In this document: positions 1-12,956 of the stretch, piece by piece | How the letters are laid out: every line of letters begins with the position of its first letter | How positions within the stretch are numbered: position 1 is the stretch's first letter | From: Circinella minor | Taxonomy: Eukaryota; Mucoromycota; Mucoromycetes; Mucorales; Lichtheimiaceae | DNA: 64,000 nucleotides | Assembly (NCBI GenBank): GCA_016758965.1 | Contig: JAEPRB010000110.1 | Span: forward strand, 62,001 to 126,000 | Direction of reading: 5' to 3' | The notes under the pieces: model-generated | Database searches by the model: none | What the model saw: the letters and a program-made list of their open reading frames with translations, nothing else | Told to the model about the DNA's origin: nothing | Made by a program: the position numbers and the translations under genes

Positions 1-2
1 AA

Positions 3-152
3 GATCATGCAAAGAAAACAATTGATATATTTTGGAACGGAAATGATGGGAATAATAAGAAAAAGAAGGAGGAGGAAAATAATAATAGCAATGATAAAAG
101 AGATGACAAAAATGACAAAGATAACAATAATAATAATAACAAAGATGATTAG
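3..152 (+). CDS. 3' end of an unknown plus-strand gene (partial)
   Basis: An open frame runs from the left edge of the window (codons starting at position 3) to a TAG at 150-152. The roughly 49 visible residues contain a short ordered-looking stretch (DHAKKTIDIFWNGNDG). A Lys/Glu run, an Asn run and a Lys-Asp-rich tail then lead to the stop. Such charged, Asn-rich tails are common at the C-termini of fungal proteins with this base composition. No domain can be named from so little sequence, and the start lies outside the window. The gene would converge on the lipase gene that ends at 246. An alternative is that this is low-complexity spacer that happens to be open. Confidence is moderate to low. 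Confidence 0.4.
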   Translation, partial: DHAKKTIDIFWNGNDGNNKKKKEEENNNSNDKRDDKNDKDNNNNNNKDD

Positions 153-245
153 AAAAATACCTAATAACAATAATAATAACTATTTTTATGCAACTAATAT
201 TATTTCTATTATGCTACCAAGAAAATGGGTGATGATTAAAAAAAA

Positions 246-728
246 TTATGATTGAACAATAATAGGGGTAGAAGAAGGTGTGGTGGAAGCGTCTTCAACT
301 TTTCCTTCGGGGTCTTCCACGAGTATGCTGGGAACGGAAGAACAGGATGGGGAAGAGCTGGCGGTTGTAGATGATAATGATGAACGATTTTTTTTCTTTT
401 GGCGGAGCTCTCGCATACAATCTTGTCGTACCGCCTGAAACGCATTCAGGTACGTGACAAGCATGTGATCCTCGAGACACGTCTTGGATATCAATAATTC
501 CTCAGAAATCATGGGTGAACTTTTATGCAAGGTAAATGAAGGTGTTTCAGATGATGATAATGATGATGCTGTAGATCCGGATCGTTTTCTTAATGTCGGT
601 TCAGAATGGCTTGATGGGAAAGAGGGGTCGGGTGATAAATATTCACTTTTTGGTCGTCGTGGTCGATTATCAAAGGAAGAAGTGGAAAATCGTGGTTGTT
701 GTTTAGAATTGTTGCTTTTTTCACTTGC

Positions 729-772
<44 letters not shown>

Positions 773-3700
773 GTGAATCTTGTGGTGATCGACGAAATTG
801 ATATACCTGTCCCGGTACATAAAGTAATGGATAACGAGGTTCGGAAGAATTAAAAATTTCTTGTCGTCGTGCTTCAATAATGTCAAAGCATGCTTTGCGT
901 GCTTTTTTATCAGAGTTGAGCTTGCTACTGCCACCCATACCATCAACTGCAATCATGGCATCCATAATCAATTCTTTTGCACAACTGGCTGTACCGTAAG
1001 ATAATCGAGCCACCAAGTCATCATGACATACAAAACTATCAATATGCTCTGCGTATTTTTCACTCAAGTTCATCGAAACGGAAGCAACAGGAGCATAACT
1101 GTAACAATGGACTTCAAAATTTGGATTATCAGCCAATCGTCGAAGCTCCGGTAAATGATCAAGTACCATCATGGTCAACAATGCAGCAGTACCCGCACCA
1201 AGTGAATGTCCCGTAATGATAAAGGATGAAATAGGTCGTGTTTCGGATTTAGATTGCTCATGAACATAGTGAAAAATTTGTGGAATGATCCGTGTGAAAA
1301 ACCACTGTGCAGATGCAAGCATCCCTGCATGAACCAAACCTCCTTTCCAAGGGCGATACTCGCATACGAGATCCGTGATACAGTCGTACAAACTCCAAGT
1401 TCCTCTAATACCCAAAACAATAGCTTCATAACCACGATCAATAGCGACAAAGTAACTTGGTTGGAATACAGCACCTTTACGAAGACCATATTCGTACCCC
1501 AAAAGATCTTCTTGGGGAATTTTTAAATATCTTACAATAGCCTCCTTGTTAGATCGTGTTTTCATTACATCTAGTTATAATTATCAAAAGAGAGGATAAG
1601 ATGAGTAAGTAAATTGAAGGAGAAAAGTTTAAAGGGGGCAAGTATCAGGTTTTTTCAATCAAATCAAAATGTAACACAAACCTTTAAGGTATTTTGCATA
1701 ATCTCCAAGGTAGGACAAGCCACGCCAACCCTATTAATTGACTATACTTATTAGAATAAGGCCCCGATAAATTATTTGCATGCGTTTTACATATTAATAC
1801 CCGCTCAACAAAAAAAAAAAAATAGAAAAAGAAAAAAAAATAACGTACATAAGCAATAATGGCATGACCTAAGAAATAATTGGCTTTATCTAAAAATCTA
1901 AGATCTGTAACCTTTTCAGCTGGTGGTGATCTATATATTTCTTGGGTTGGTACGTTGCTTTCTCTCACCATTATGTCATAAAAACAAATTAAAGGAAGTA
2001 TTGATTAGAAGAAAAGCTATACTAACCGAGGAATGTCAACATAAAAGTTTTGTAAGAATGAGAGACATGATAGTAATTGTAATCCTGTAATTCTAAACCC
2101 CTGGCCCTAATAATCAGAAGAAGAAGAAAAGAATATATTGCATGAGCTTTTTTTTTATTTTTATTATTCTGTTTTTTTTATTACAAATTCCACGTAGAAC
2201 AATAATAATACGCACAAAACCTGTAAAGATCTTTACTACTGCCCGAACAAGAATACGTGTTTGAGGACTAACAACAAAACCAATCATACGGTCTAGACTT
2301 GGATGGGCCAAAGCAACCTCGTCAAAAGATTCGTTGATCCAGCGAAATGCGAAATTTTTATCACCGAAATTATTACTTTGTATACTTGACATTGAATTCT
2401 TTCGACGTACAGAACGGCTCCTGTTTTCCATGTCCGAACGCGAGAATCCAAAACCACCATCATTTACACTAGTTGATGAAGATGATTCAATTTTCATCCG
2501 CCTCGTGCTTTCTGTTCTACGTGCCAGTTTATTCTGTAACTGTTCAACAAAGACACGATCCACAATGGATTGACTATTAACTGTAGGGTTGGCTTTTTGT
2601 GATGCTAGGGTATTGGTAGAAGAGGAAGGATTATTAGGTACTTGGGTAAGATCGTCGATAAATACAAGTTTTGGTTCAACGGCATCATGAAAACCATCCA
2701 TGTTATTTCGTCGATGTTCATCATTGTCACTTAAATATTCATTCTCGCTATAGTTGTTGCTATGACCTTCATCATCACTAGAATCTTCTCGGCTAAAATC
2801 TGTATTGTTTCCATTACCGCTAACTGTGGTGTTGGCGGTCGTTACACTGTTCAAGCTCACCATGCTATTGCCACTCTTACCACTTTGTGATGATGCAAGT
2901 GTACTACGATCCATATAACTACTAACAAAACTATGGGTATCAGAAGAATCTTTGTTGTTGTAGATAGGAGATGACATTTCATGTGAGAAAGCGTCAGGCG
3001 GCGTCTGATAATCATATCGAACACGAACTTGAATAGAACCAATCAGTGGTGTCATTGAATTCTTGCGATGACTTGGGTGCTGCTCTTGATAAGATGTTTG
3101 CTCTTGTGTTCGAAAACGTGGCATATGAGTTTTTAAAAACGTGTGCGGTAATTGGATATGTGCTGGCAAATAACGCCGGGTATGGTATTCGTACATGGGA
3201 AGAAAACTAAAGGGGCGCAAGTCATCGAAGGAGTGTCAGAATAGAGGAAGGGGATGGTGAGACGGAGAAAATAATAAAATATAGAAAGAATAAAACAAAG
3301 TTGAGTTAAGTTATGTTCAAAATCATCAACTATAAACAAACAAATAAAATAAAAACTAGAATAATAATCTTACGTGAGGAAGACTTCTGGACGCTCATTA
3401 AGTGTTGATATTCGTAGTTTTGCTTTTCCAATATGACGAGTTTTAGATCTCCATCCTTTTCGTTTATCAAACAAATCCAACTGATTATCAAAAAAAAAAA
3501 AAAAAAACAAAAAAAAGGTGTCAGAGCAAAAAGTTCAATCAACGAAAAATAAATAAAACAAAAATGTATAAATTTACTTCAATCGTGTCAAAAAGCTGAT
3601 TATGGAAAGAAATAGTAAATAAAAACCCCTCGTTCCAGTTTCCATTAGACTCTTTTGATCGTGATGAAAAATAACGTTGTGGTCCCATTCGAAGTCGAAT

Positions 3701-4167
3701 AAAAGGTCGTTTGACAGTGATATCGGATCTTACATTAAGTAAATCAATCTAAAAATTAAAATTAAATTGAATTATATATGATTAATGGAAATATAATAGA
3801 TGAATTGACTGAACAAATATAAAAGCAGATCCGTTGATTGATTGGTAACAGCAGAATTCTGAAACATTTGTTATCTTTATCGTTTTACCTGAAGTTTTCC
3901 TGGAGGAAGTGTGTTAATTTGTAAAGCTTCACGACGAGCCCATTCTTGTCTTAATTCTTTTAAATCGGGTAATGATAATCGGCGTGAAGGCATGGTGGTT
4001 TTAGGATGAGCTTGAACCCCTGAGGACTCTGTGTGGGATCGCTGTTGTTCGCATTCTAGACGGGATTGTGGCGGGGGTTTCAGGTGTTGTTGCTGATCTG
4101 GTTGTTGCTGATCCGGTTGTAAAACAGTTGTAGCCGATCTTGAAGGTGAGAATGAATCGGAAACCAT
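246..4167 (-). CDS. C2-domain class 3 lipase (sn-1 diacylglycerol lipase-like)
   Basis: Eight exons close in frame: 3889-4167, 3578-3748, 3374-3480, 2216-3206, 2027-2106, 1849-1957, 1682-1730 and 246-1570, giving about 1036 residues. Residues ~85-185 read as a C2 (Ca2+/phospholipid-binding) domain. A long Ser/Asn-rich linker follows. The class 3 lipase domain has the nucleophile elbow GHSLGAG (Ser ~718), an HDDLVARLS segment fitting the catalytic Asp, and LEDHML fitting the catalytic His. The family hydrolyses diacylglycerol or related acyl-glycerols, and the C2 domain suggests membrane recruitment. A poly-Ser tract encoded by a TCA repeat (plus-strand 726-771) sits after the lipase core. The start is the first in-frame ATG with a good first exon. 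The exon at 1957 could instead begin at 1963, also in frame. The exact substrate is not known. Confidence 0.85.
726..771. repeat. Trinucleotide (ATG/TCA) microsatellite inside the lipase coding sequence
   Basis: About 15 near-perfect ATG/GAT repeats on the plus strand are read on the minus strand as TCA codons, giving a run of about 14 serines in the lipase gene. Length change here would stay in frame. Confidence 0.85.
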
Positions 4168-7100
4168 TGTGAAATGGTGGGTATTTGTTATTTTTGTTGT
4201 TTCTAACTCGAATCGCTTTTGAAACAAATAGGTTTATGTGCAATATTATTGTTAAAAGCCGCCCCGTGGTTCTTTTTAAACAACTTTCAATGACCACAAA
4301 AAGAAAAGCAAGAAAAAAAAATAGGAATTAAAGAAAGAGAAAAGCGAGACAAAAAAAGGAGGGAAACAAAAAAAAAGGCAAGAAACAAAAGAAGTTGCAG
4401 CTTTACTGAGCCCATATATAGCTATGGCTACACGTGCCCCCTTGATCGGCATCGATGTCCGAGAGGATTTCTAACTTGGAGGAGATCACCAAAAAACGTG
4501 TCGTAGGTTTATAATTTATATTTATGACGTTGTGATAGTAGTAAAGATGTTCCATGGTTCTTTGTTTATTTTTTTATTACTACTGCTGCTACTACTATAA
4601 AATATAGTTTGACAACTAATAGATTTATTGTTTTTAATTTTTGATTTCGGGTATTCGGCATCAAATCAATATAGAGGGTTTTCCTGCCTAGCTGCATAAA
4701 GCAGTTGACTAAGAATAGATTACAAGTGATTTTGGCTTGGTAACGTACAACCTTTATCTCCAATCGATGATAAAGTAGAAAAAAAGTAACCAAGGGTTTT
4801 CCAATTGGCTAATTGGATGATTATATAAAAATGCGATATGAATAATGAACCCGTCAAACTGAAACTAAAGGCGAATCAACTAATATCATAGATAATTATT
4901 TGTATCACCTTTGATTTTATTTTTCTCCAGCAGTTCACCATTGTGAAACTCCTTTTCCACCTCCGCTTTCATCTGTAATTCATTCTTTGCAGCACTTTGT
5001 TTAAAGAATGGAAGCTGGAGAAACTTGTATGATGTTTTAAATGTCTATCGGAAACTTCCAACTGGCCACATCATTTACTTCAACATCTAAAAGAGCAACA
5101 GGAAACCTATGTTTTCCCCTATTGCTCGAAGTCGACTAAAGCTACATTTAGTATCAACAGCAACATACACTGCATGGATATCGTAAACAAAAAAGAAAAA
5201 CATAATTCGATCTCTATTCAGCTGTTACAAAAGCGAATTTGAACTGAATTTGAAAGTATATAAAACTTATTCAGCGACGTACATGATCTTTCAAGAAGAT
5301 GGGCAACAGCCCAATAATAATAATAAAAAGAAGTATTGACAATGAAAATCTAGTTTCAAATGACCATATATAGCTTGTTTTCGATTTTATTTACACTACA
5401 GATATCGAAACGATGTTATGAAGAACAAGTACGTATGGATTATATAGCTAATGTAGCATAGCATAGCATGATTAGGATTATTATATAAATGGTCATGAAC
5501 ACAACCAGAAATAGAAGAAACATAACAGACCATATACTATTTTCATTCGATACATAATACATGTGTATACTTGCAAAATAGTTTAATATTTCAAGCTGAT
5601 GATCTGGGAGGATTCTATCAACAATTTCATATTGCAATACTAGAGTGTTATTTGAATAACAGATACAGTATTGGCCAAATAAAATTCAGCTAATGTACGT
5701 AGTCAAGCTACAATGGAACTTCTCGGTTCGCACTCCAGGAAAATGTAGTTTAATAATTTTTCTCATATTACTTTCAGCTTTTGGACCTGAGTCTCGAATT
5801 TGTCTAATTTTGTTTGATGAAGTCTACTTTTTTATATCACTTTTTTTGGGGTCCTGTATGTTGCGCAAGGCAACAATTTTCTTTATAAGGCTGTATCAGC
5901 AGAATTATGTCCCACAGTTTCTGGTTGGACAATGCAGAGAATTGGGTTTTGAATATGGGAATTCTAGTTGCACTCAGTTTTATCATCGATGATCCTATGG
6001 ATATAACATAAATGAAGACGAAAAGAGTAAAACCATGAAGCTTGTCTATATAACATGGTTTGATGTTCTTGGGACAACAGTCAAGTTTCAGTGAATATCA
6101 TCTACTATTAAAACACTACTCTTTACTAATCAATCGAAAGGTTAATATCTGCAGATATAACTCCTTGTAGAACCATTAATATTACAAGTACACGAACACG
6201 AACACAATACCAACATCAATTAGAATCCTTAATAATGTATTAAAATACTGATGTTAAGATCAGTTTATACATTGACATTGTCATCATCAAATCTGATATC
6301 TTTATTGTTATTTATGTCTCAAATGAATGTGAAGTTATAAAAAATATTATACGTACCGAAACATTATGATAATAAATCCGCTAGAATGCAGAGAAGATAA
6401 AAATCAGCAACAAAGCCTTAATGCCTATTCTAAATATATACATTACACTTTATTTTAATCAGCATAATTAACAAATGCTTTCATTACAATTTCAAGATAC
6501 TATATCATATTTTTGTTGACAAGTTACAGCATCATATTCACAAAAACAGCAGCGAAGAAGATGCTTGATCTTACCATGGAAATATCTGTATTCGTGCAAT
6601 ATATCGATGAAAATATATTGTGAATATGGAAAAAGCTATTGATTTTCTACGTACGTAGCTCCAGATTTCAAATTAGGTGAAATTTTCCGTAAGAAATCTT
6701 GTTTTTTATTACAAGACAGTTTTTATATAATTTCGGAAATACGAGGTTGTTACCTACCGTCGTCTGTTTCCAAATCTAGTATTATATATTTTTTATTATT
6801 ATAGCCTCTTTGTGACGATATACAGATACATGTATGTCTTCCTGCTATTCTACTAGTTAATTCAAGAGTATCATTCGGTGGTCTCTCTCTACAATGAAAT
6901 TCACTTACATTATTTAACTATAAGAATACTATCAATATAGTACTGTACACTGTACAACTTAATAAACCCCACTCAATACCAAAGGGCCCTTTATTTGTGT
7001 AACATCTGAATTGATGAGGTGACATTTTTTTAGTCTGTATACAGAGTTATTGTTAATATACTAGTCTAGTCCATAGCATTGAACTCGCGTATATGCCATA

Positions 7101-7740
7101 TTAGCATATTTATTGTAAGGAAGTGCTGTAAAAATTAACAGTTCTGACAGAAGTACCATCTACACACAAGAAAAATACTTATTACATGAAGTTCGTACAT
7201 ATTCTGTTGAGGATAAATGACAAGACTTCCCGTGTTCACCAAGAAAACTTCAATTATTTGTCTATAGTCCTTTTAAACCCGCTACCTCATTAATCTACAA
7301 AAAATTAATATTGATATGATTACATTTATAAAACCTTTATCCTCTTTTAAGCCAAAAGTCGGCAAAAAATATGTATATTAACTGTTTTTTTAAGTTTCTC
7401 TATGTCAACACATTGACGCACTTTTGTGTATACTGTATCAATTCCACACAGCAAAATATTTATTTTTCTTTGCTATTTTTACGTATGCTTATTACAACGA
7501 TAACAACAAACTCGCTGGCTAATATTCAATATCAGTGTACCTTTATCGACTCATGCTTTATAGATAATGTGCCAAACCCCCCCCCTTATAAGTATCCCGT
7601 TCCCCTGCATATTCCCTTTTTTCTCCATCATGACATCATAGTGATTTTTTGATTTTTTTTACACCAGTTTAATAGTTGAATCATTTATACATTAAAAGAA
7701 AGAAAGGAAAATAAAATGAAATGAAATGAGAGAAAATTAT
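4168..7740. other. Intergenic spacer, lipase promoter side
   Basis: AT-rich spacer of about 3.6 kb between the start of the lipase gene and the end of the aldolase gene. A slightly more GC-rich patch at 4420-4500, with a CACGTG (E-box-like) hexamer near 4430, lies upstream of the lipase start and may be promoter. A 99-codon open frame at 5693-5992 has no recognisable domain or splice context and was not called. Nothing else could be supported. Confidence 0.5.
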
Positions 7741-9359
7741 TTACAAAACATCAACATTAGCCAAATCTTTGCAGGCTTGTTGAACACGTTCAATCATAGT
7801 TTTTTCAGATTCCTATATATTTTAAAAAAAGACAATCGAGTAAGTTTATCATGTAAAAAAAAAAGCTAATCTATGTACATTCTCTTCCTCAATTTTTATT
7901 TTATTTTTCACTATACTTACACGAACCCAGACTCTAGGATCATAGAACTTCTTGTTTGGCTTTCCAGCACCTTCGGGGTTACCAACTTGAGTTTGAAGAT
8001 AATCTTTCTTGGCTTCATAATAGTTACGTAAACCGATCCAGTAAGCCCATTGGGTATCTGTATCAACATTCATCTTGACAACACCATTGTTGACAGCAGT
8101 AGCGATTTCTTGTTCACTAGAGCCAGAACCACCGTGGAATACAAAGAAGACAGGCTTAGGGTTGCTGCTCTTGAGCTGTTCAGTAACATAAGCTTGATGC
8201 TTTTCCAACAATTCAGGGTGCAACTTGACGTTACCAGGAGCATAGACACCGTGAACGTTACCAAAGGCAGCAGCAATAGAAAACAAATCAGTAATTTCGG
8301 AGAAGGCCTTGTAGATTTCCCAGATATCTTCAGGTTGAGTGTAAAGAGAAGCATTATCAACATCTTCGTTATTAACACCATCTTCTTCACCACCAGTGAT
8401 ACCAATTTCCATTTCCAATAAACAACCCATAGGTGCCATGCGCTTCAAGTACTTTAAGCAAATTTCAATGTTTTCTTCCTTGGGGTCTTCGGAAAGATCC
8501 AACATGTGAGAAGAGAAGAGAGGTTCGCCATTGGCCTTGAAATATTCTTCATCAGCAGCAAGCATACCATCGAACCATGGAAGAAGCTTCTTGGCACAAT
8601 GATCAGAGTGAATGATGACAGGAATTCCATATGCCTTGGCAACAGTACGAACATACTATAAAGTTTAAGCAAAATGTATAGGATGGTAAGTGTGTTATGT
8701 TTGACTTTTGTTTGTTTATTTTCGTTACAAGAAAAGGGCTTTTTTTTATTTATTTACCTGAGCACCAGCAACAGCACCAATAATGGAAGCTTCTTGGTTC
8801 TTGTTGCTTAAACCCTTACCGGCAATAAATGCAGCACCACCATTAGAGAATTGAATGATGATAGGAGACTTGATATCACGAGCAGCTTCAAGAGCAGCAT
8901 TGATGGTGCTAAAGATAAACAAAAAAAAAGTCAGACAAAATTCCGCGTGTTCCTTTTCATAGAGAAATTTACCAAGATCAAACAACTAAGCAAATGCTTT
9001 TAAATGTTTTTCCCGTTAATCTCCCGCGTTTTCCCTTTTCAAACTCTTTATTTTTTATTTTTTGCATTATAGACTTTAAACTTTCATTTAATAATAATGC
9101 ATTCAGCTTTATTCTTACCTGGTAGAAGTACAGTTGATGGCGGGAATAGCAAACTTTTGTTCGCGAGCTATAATGATTAGGAGGTCATTAAATGTTTGTT
9201 GTTAGTTTCGATCGGTTTTCATATATGGGCGTTTGTATAATGTATTTGTGTATGAAAGAGAGAGTAAAAAAAGACTATATGTTACTTACCGTATTCGAAA
9301 ACCTTGCGAAGGTTATCACCCGTTACGACACCAGCAGGAACAATATCGAGGAGACCCAT
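7741..9359 (-). CDS. FBA1: Fructose-bisphosphate aldolase, class II
   Basis: Five exons (9290-9359, 9119-9167, 8758-8908, 7921-8655, 7741-7812) join in frame to about 358 residues, the normal length for fungal class II aldolase. The enzyme reversibly splits fructose 1,6-bisphosphate into dihydroxyacetone phosphate and glyceraldehyde 3-phosphate in cytosolic glycolysis and gluconeogenesis. Family landmarks are visible: an N-terminal GVVTGDNLRKVFEY segment, the Zn-ligand region HSDHCAKKLLPWFDG, a second acidic/zinc segment LEMEIGITGGEEDGV, the glycine-rich FHGGSGS phosphate loop and the NVDTDTQWAYW segment. Introns crowd the 5' end, with one near the stop, as often seen in highly expressed fungal genes. 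The start ATG opens MGLLDIVPAG. Identification is secure. Confidence 0.97.
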
Positions 9360-10781
9360 ACTTTATATAAGAAAAAAGGATTATGTGTTGAGAAAAGTGA
9401 AAAAAAGAAAAGTAAAAGTAAAAAAAAAGAAAACTCGGTCCTTTTTTTATTTGCCTTTTTATATAAAACAGTTAATGTCCCAGAATAAAAACAAACATGC
9501 TTTAACCATCAGGACCTAAATTTTCATAGAGTGTTGTGTCGCGTTGTGAAATTATTATATTGTTATGAATGATAATTGCATCACTACTCAAATGCCCCCA
9601 CCTTTTTTTTCTGTCGTCACTTGAGATGCCGAAGTAATCATGCACTCCGAAAAAAGATCAAAATGATAGATTAATGTGCGATTGATGGTTGGATGATAAA
9701 CCCTCTATTTCTTTATAATTATTATCATCATCATATCAATAACCATGATTCTTTTTTGTCTGCTTTTTTACTGATCTCCGTGATACTTAAATAGTAGCTT
9801 ATCCGGAACAACCACCGTTTTTCTAAACCTTGTACTACTCTATTATTTTCCCGTTTTTGCCATGTTTGTTTGATGTCATAACGAAAAAAAGCGTGCGTTT
9901 GTGTATGTGTATGTACTTCTCTTTATTCCCAAGTATGTAATTATAGTATAATAGTTTACTATGTTTTTTTGGGTTCAGAGGGAAGCTGTATTATTTTCAA
10001 CGAGTTCATTTTTGTTATTTCAACCTGTTGTTAACATTTCTTTCCTTTGACCCACGGTCATCAAGAAAAACAATAATAAAAACAATAATTATTTAATAGG
10101 TCCATGAAGTATCATAACAAAAATCATTTGATGTCATAAATATCCTACAGTCTATGGTCTTTGATGGTTAGTCTATTTGGGAAATGGAAACGGGGTCTGA
10201 TATACCATTTTTGGACTGGGAAGCGTCGGTATAGAATAATCACAAATCGGAGGTGCACCAACAATCTTGATTCAGATCAACCGCTCTTATATATGTATAC
10301 TTCGCGATTAGAGCTATAAATCTTATGCGATATATATTAGATAAACTATTATCAGTTCTCGGTACGTTCTCAAGATCTTAAGCTTCATTCCAAAGTTTTT
10401 GTCCTGTCATATATATATATATATATATAGGTATAATATATTTCCATCCATTATAGATATTTAGGCTCATTTCCGTTGAAAAAACTTATGATAAATTTAA
10501 GATCTAGATGACAACGATAATTAGCTGCATAGAAACTGAATGAAATAATAACCTTTCCTTTGTTTTTTTGGAGCTTATGATATTTTACCATTTGCATAAT
10601 AGCAGTAGCTTCACAATGTTAGGTGCTAAGACTCACTTTCTGATGATTACTTCGACTTGTCAGATCTTCGCTGTACACGAATTCCCTTGTTTACCTTTTG
10701 TTTTTCAAACTCAAAATGGACTAACTTTCTGACACGAGTTCTTTTTTTTTTTTTTGTTTCATTATAAAACCAAATGGTCCA
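9360..10781. promoter_or_regulatory. Divergent promoter region of FBA1 and GPI2
   Basis: This 1.4 kb spacer separates two divergent genes, so it must hold both promoters. It contains poly-T and poly-A runs, an (AT)n run at about 10410-10429 and a poly-T tract at 10743-10755 close to the GPI2 start. No specific operator could be assigned. Confidence 0.5.
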
Positions 10782-12242
10782 ATGGCTGTGCCCGTGGCTC
10801 ATCAATTCCCGAGCCCTAATTACCAATACAATCTTAACAATTCACCTTGGCGAAAACTATTATGGGTAAAACAAAATTACCCAGATAATTATGTTGATAA
10901 CACGTTTCTTGATGAACTGCAGAAGAACGGTAAAATGATAAAAACAAATAAATAATAATAGCGGCTTTATTTTTATGCAAAGAGAATATGCATAATGTTC
11001 ATAATGAAGAGTACAATTAATTAGTTAATAATCTATTTTATCAATTAGTTAACGTTCATACATATGATTATTGGAAAATGGTGTATGAATCAGGAGTAAT
11101 TACACAGCATATCAGCAGTGTGGTTATATTTATTGCCATTTTTATATATTTACAATTAAATACTTTGGCAGCAAGTCATTTGATATGGTCTGGTTCTTTA
11201 TTAACTGGTATCGGGTATATATTCTGTGATTTGGTCATGACACGCCGACAACATACTTTTGAACGTAAGAGCAGGCTTTTTATTTTTTACTAGTTCTTAA
11301 TTTTATTATGGTGACAAAAATTTAGAGTAACTTCAAATTAATTTTGTTATTTATTATTAGGAAAGCGCGTTGTAAAAAGTGCCATTTTTTTCTTTTCTAC
11401 CTTATTAGGATTATCACCTATTCTTAAAACGTTGACGAGTCAAATAAGTGATGATACTATTTGGACATTAACTGTTTGTTGTTTCCTCACCAATGTTTTA
11501 TTTCATGATTATGTTTCTCAGAGTAGAGCTCATGTCAAGTAAGTACCATTTCTCAAAGAAGAAAAGTGAAATATAAATCAAAATAATCATTTTTATTGAA
11601 CCATAAAAAAATAAATAAAAAATAAATAGAATTCCAGGATCATTGTCAACCAATGCAGCCATTTTCGCCTCTGTTTTACTCGCATCTCGTCTTGATACTA
11701 ACTTGGATGTGTTTGGTTTATTATCATTTGCAGTGGAATGGTTCGCATTGTTCCCTATACTCAGACGTTATTTACAGGTACTAAAAATTTAAACTTTTTT
11801 TTTTTTGCAGTAACGTGCGCGCAGCTAACGATTTTCATTTTTTTGTATGTGTGTGAATCGCATCTGATGATTAATATAGGAATTAAGTCCAAAAGTTCAA
11901 GTGACACTGACCATTCTTATGTTATTGGTATCAGTTGCTATGTTTCTGCGAATATCGAAAGCAATTGTCTGTCTTTATATATTGGGTTTTTGTTTTATTA
12001 CATTTATATGCCCCTACTGGTTAATATTTATTCAAAAATATAAAAAGTAAGTGTATTAATTGTACTACTGTCACTTGTAGTAGTTGCGCTGTATATGTAG
12101 TAAATAAACTTGAACAATTAACTAATTGATTCTTTTTTTTTTCTAAAAAAAAAAACTTAGTGAAATCCATGGCCCATGGGATGAAGCAAGACCACGTTTG
12201 CAAAAATCAAAACGAAATTTATATAGAAAACGACCTACATAG
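10782..12242 (+). CDS. GPI2: GPI-GlcNAc transferase subunit Gpi2/PIG-C
   Basis: Six exons (10782-10929, 11049-11264, 11361-11538, 11630-11777, 11880-12046, 12161-12242) join in frame to about 312 residues, typical for PIG-C. The protein is a multi-pass ER membrane subunit of the complex that transfers GlcNAc from UDP-GlcNAc to phosphatidylinositol, the first step of GPI-anchor synthesis. Family features include the N-terminal SPWRKLLWVKQNYPDNYVD segment, hydrophobic helices in each middle exon, the conserved HDYVSQSRAHVK and PGSLSTNAAIFASVLLASRL blocks, and the C-terminal IHGPWDEARP motif. A nearby ATG at 10774 is in another frame. It is transcribed away from the aldolase gene. Confidence 0.95.
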
Positions 12243-12411
12243 GAGAGAAAAGAAAGTAGTACTAGTAGTATATGATACCAAATTTGATCCACTTTTCTTT
12301 TTCATTCTTGTTTAATAATAATAATAATAACAAATTAACAAATAATCAATAATTAATAATTAATAAATATACAAATAATAATAAATAATGGATAATATAT
12401 ATATATAACTA

Positions 12412-12528
12412 CTAAACTATAACAAAAGTATATAGGAGTAATTTAGTTTTATAATCATGGGTTACGTGAGCAGGTGGCCAATGTTGGTTGGGAAACATGT
12501 AGTCGGGTTGGTATTGATCAGTGGATTG
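12412..12528 (-). other. Orphan coding-like exon downstream of the Rua1-type gene
   Basis: On the minus strand a good intron end (TACTAG acceptor) is followed by 38 open codons and a TAG. The peptide is rich in Gln, Pro, Tyr and His (begins QSTDQYQPDYMFPNQ), unlike random AT-rich translation here. A matching GTAAGT donor lies upstream at about 12596. The exon starts in phase 0, the same phase in which the Rua1-type gene leaves its second exon, so it could be an alternative terminal exon. It could also be a spliced 3' untranslated exon or a relic. No start codon of its own was found. Confidence 0.35.
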
Positions 12529-12956
12529 CTAGTACATAATAAAAGAGTAAAGGGAAAACAATATACTGGATGTTACTTACTAAAAAAGGTAGATGAATGG
12601 ATGAAATGATAAAGGCTTTTTTTTTTTGCTTTGAATTGATGGATGAAATTGAGTGGAATGAGATGAGATGGATGTGTGAGGGGTATATAAGTATACACAA
12701 TTATTATTTTTTGTGTTTTTTTTTGCTAATTGAAAGTATAAAAATAAGGACACAACGACGGAAAGGCATAATTAAAAGAAAAAACAAATAAAATAAAGTA
12801 AGACATAACTGGGGAATTTGTTGTTGTTTTTTACACAAAAAAAAAGAGGGGGGCAAGAAAGGAGAAGAAGAAATAATATATATAAGTTTATATATGTATA
12901 TATGTGTGTATGTATGTGTTATTACATGAAACAAAAATAAATATAAAGAAGGCTAA

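Noticed and set aside
484..952. Asp-rich (plus) and His-rich (minus) frames over the ATG repeat
   Set aside because: Both are translations of the Ser-coding microsatellite in other frames of the lipase gene.
2334..2573. Plus-strand open frame inside the lipase linker
   Set aside because: Antisense shadow of the long fourth exon of the lipase gene.
5693..5992. 99-codon plus-strand open frame
   Set aside because: Phe/Leu/Ile-rich composition, no domain, no splice or promoter context; likely chance in AT-rich spacer.
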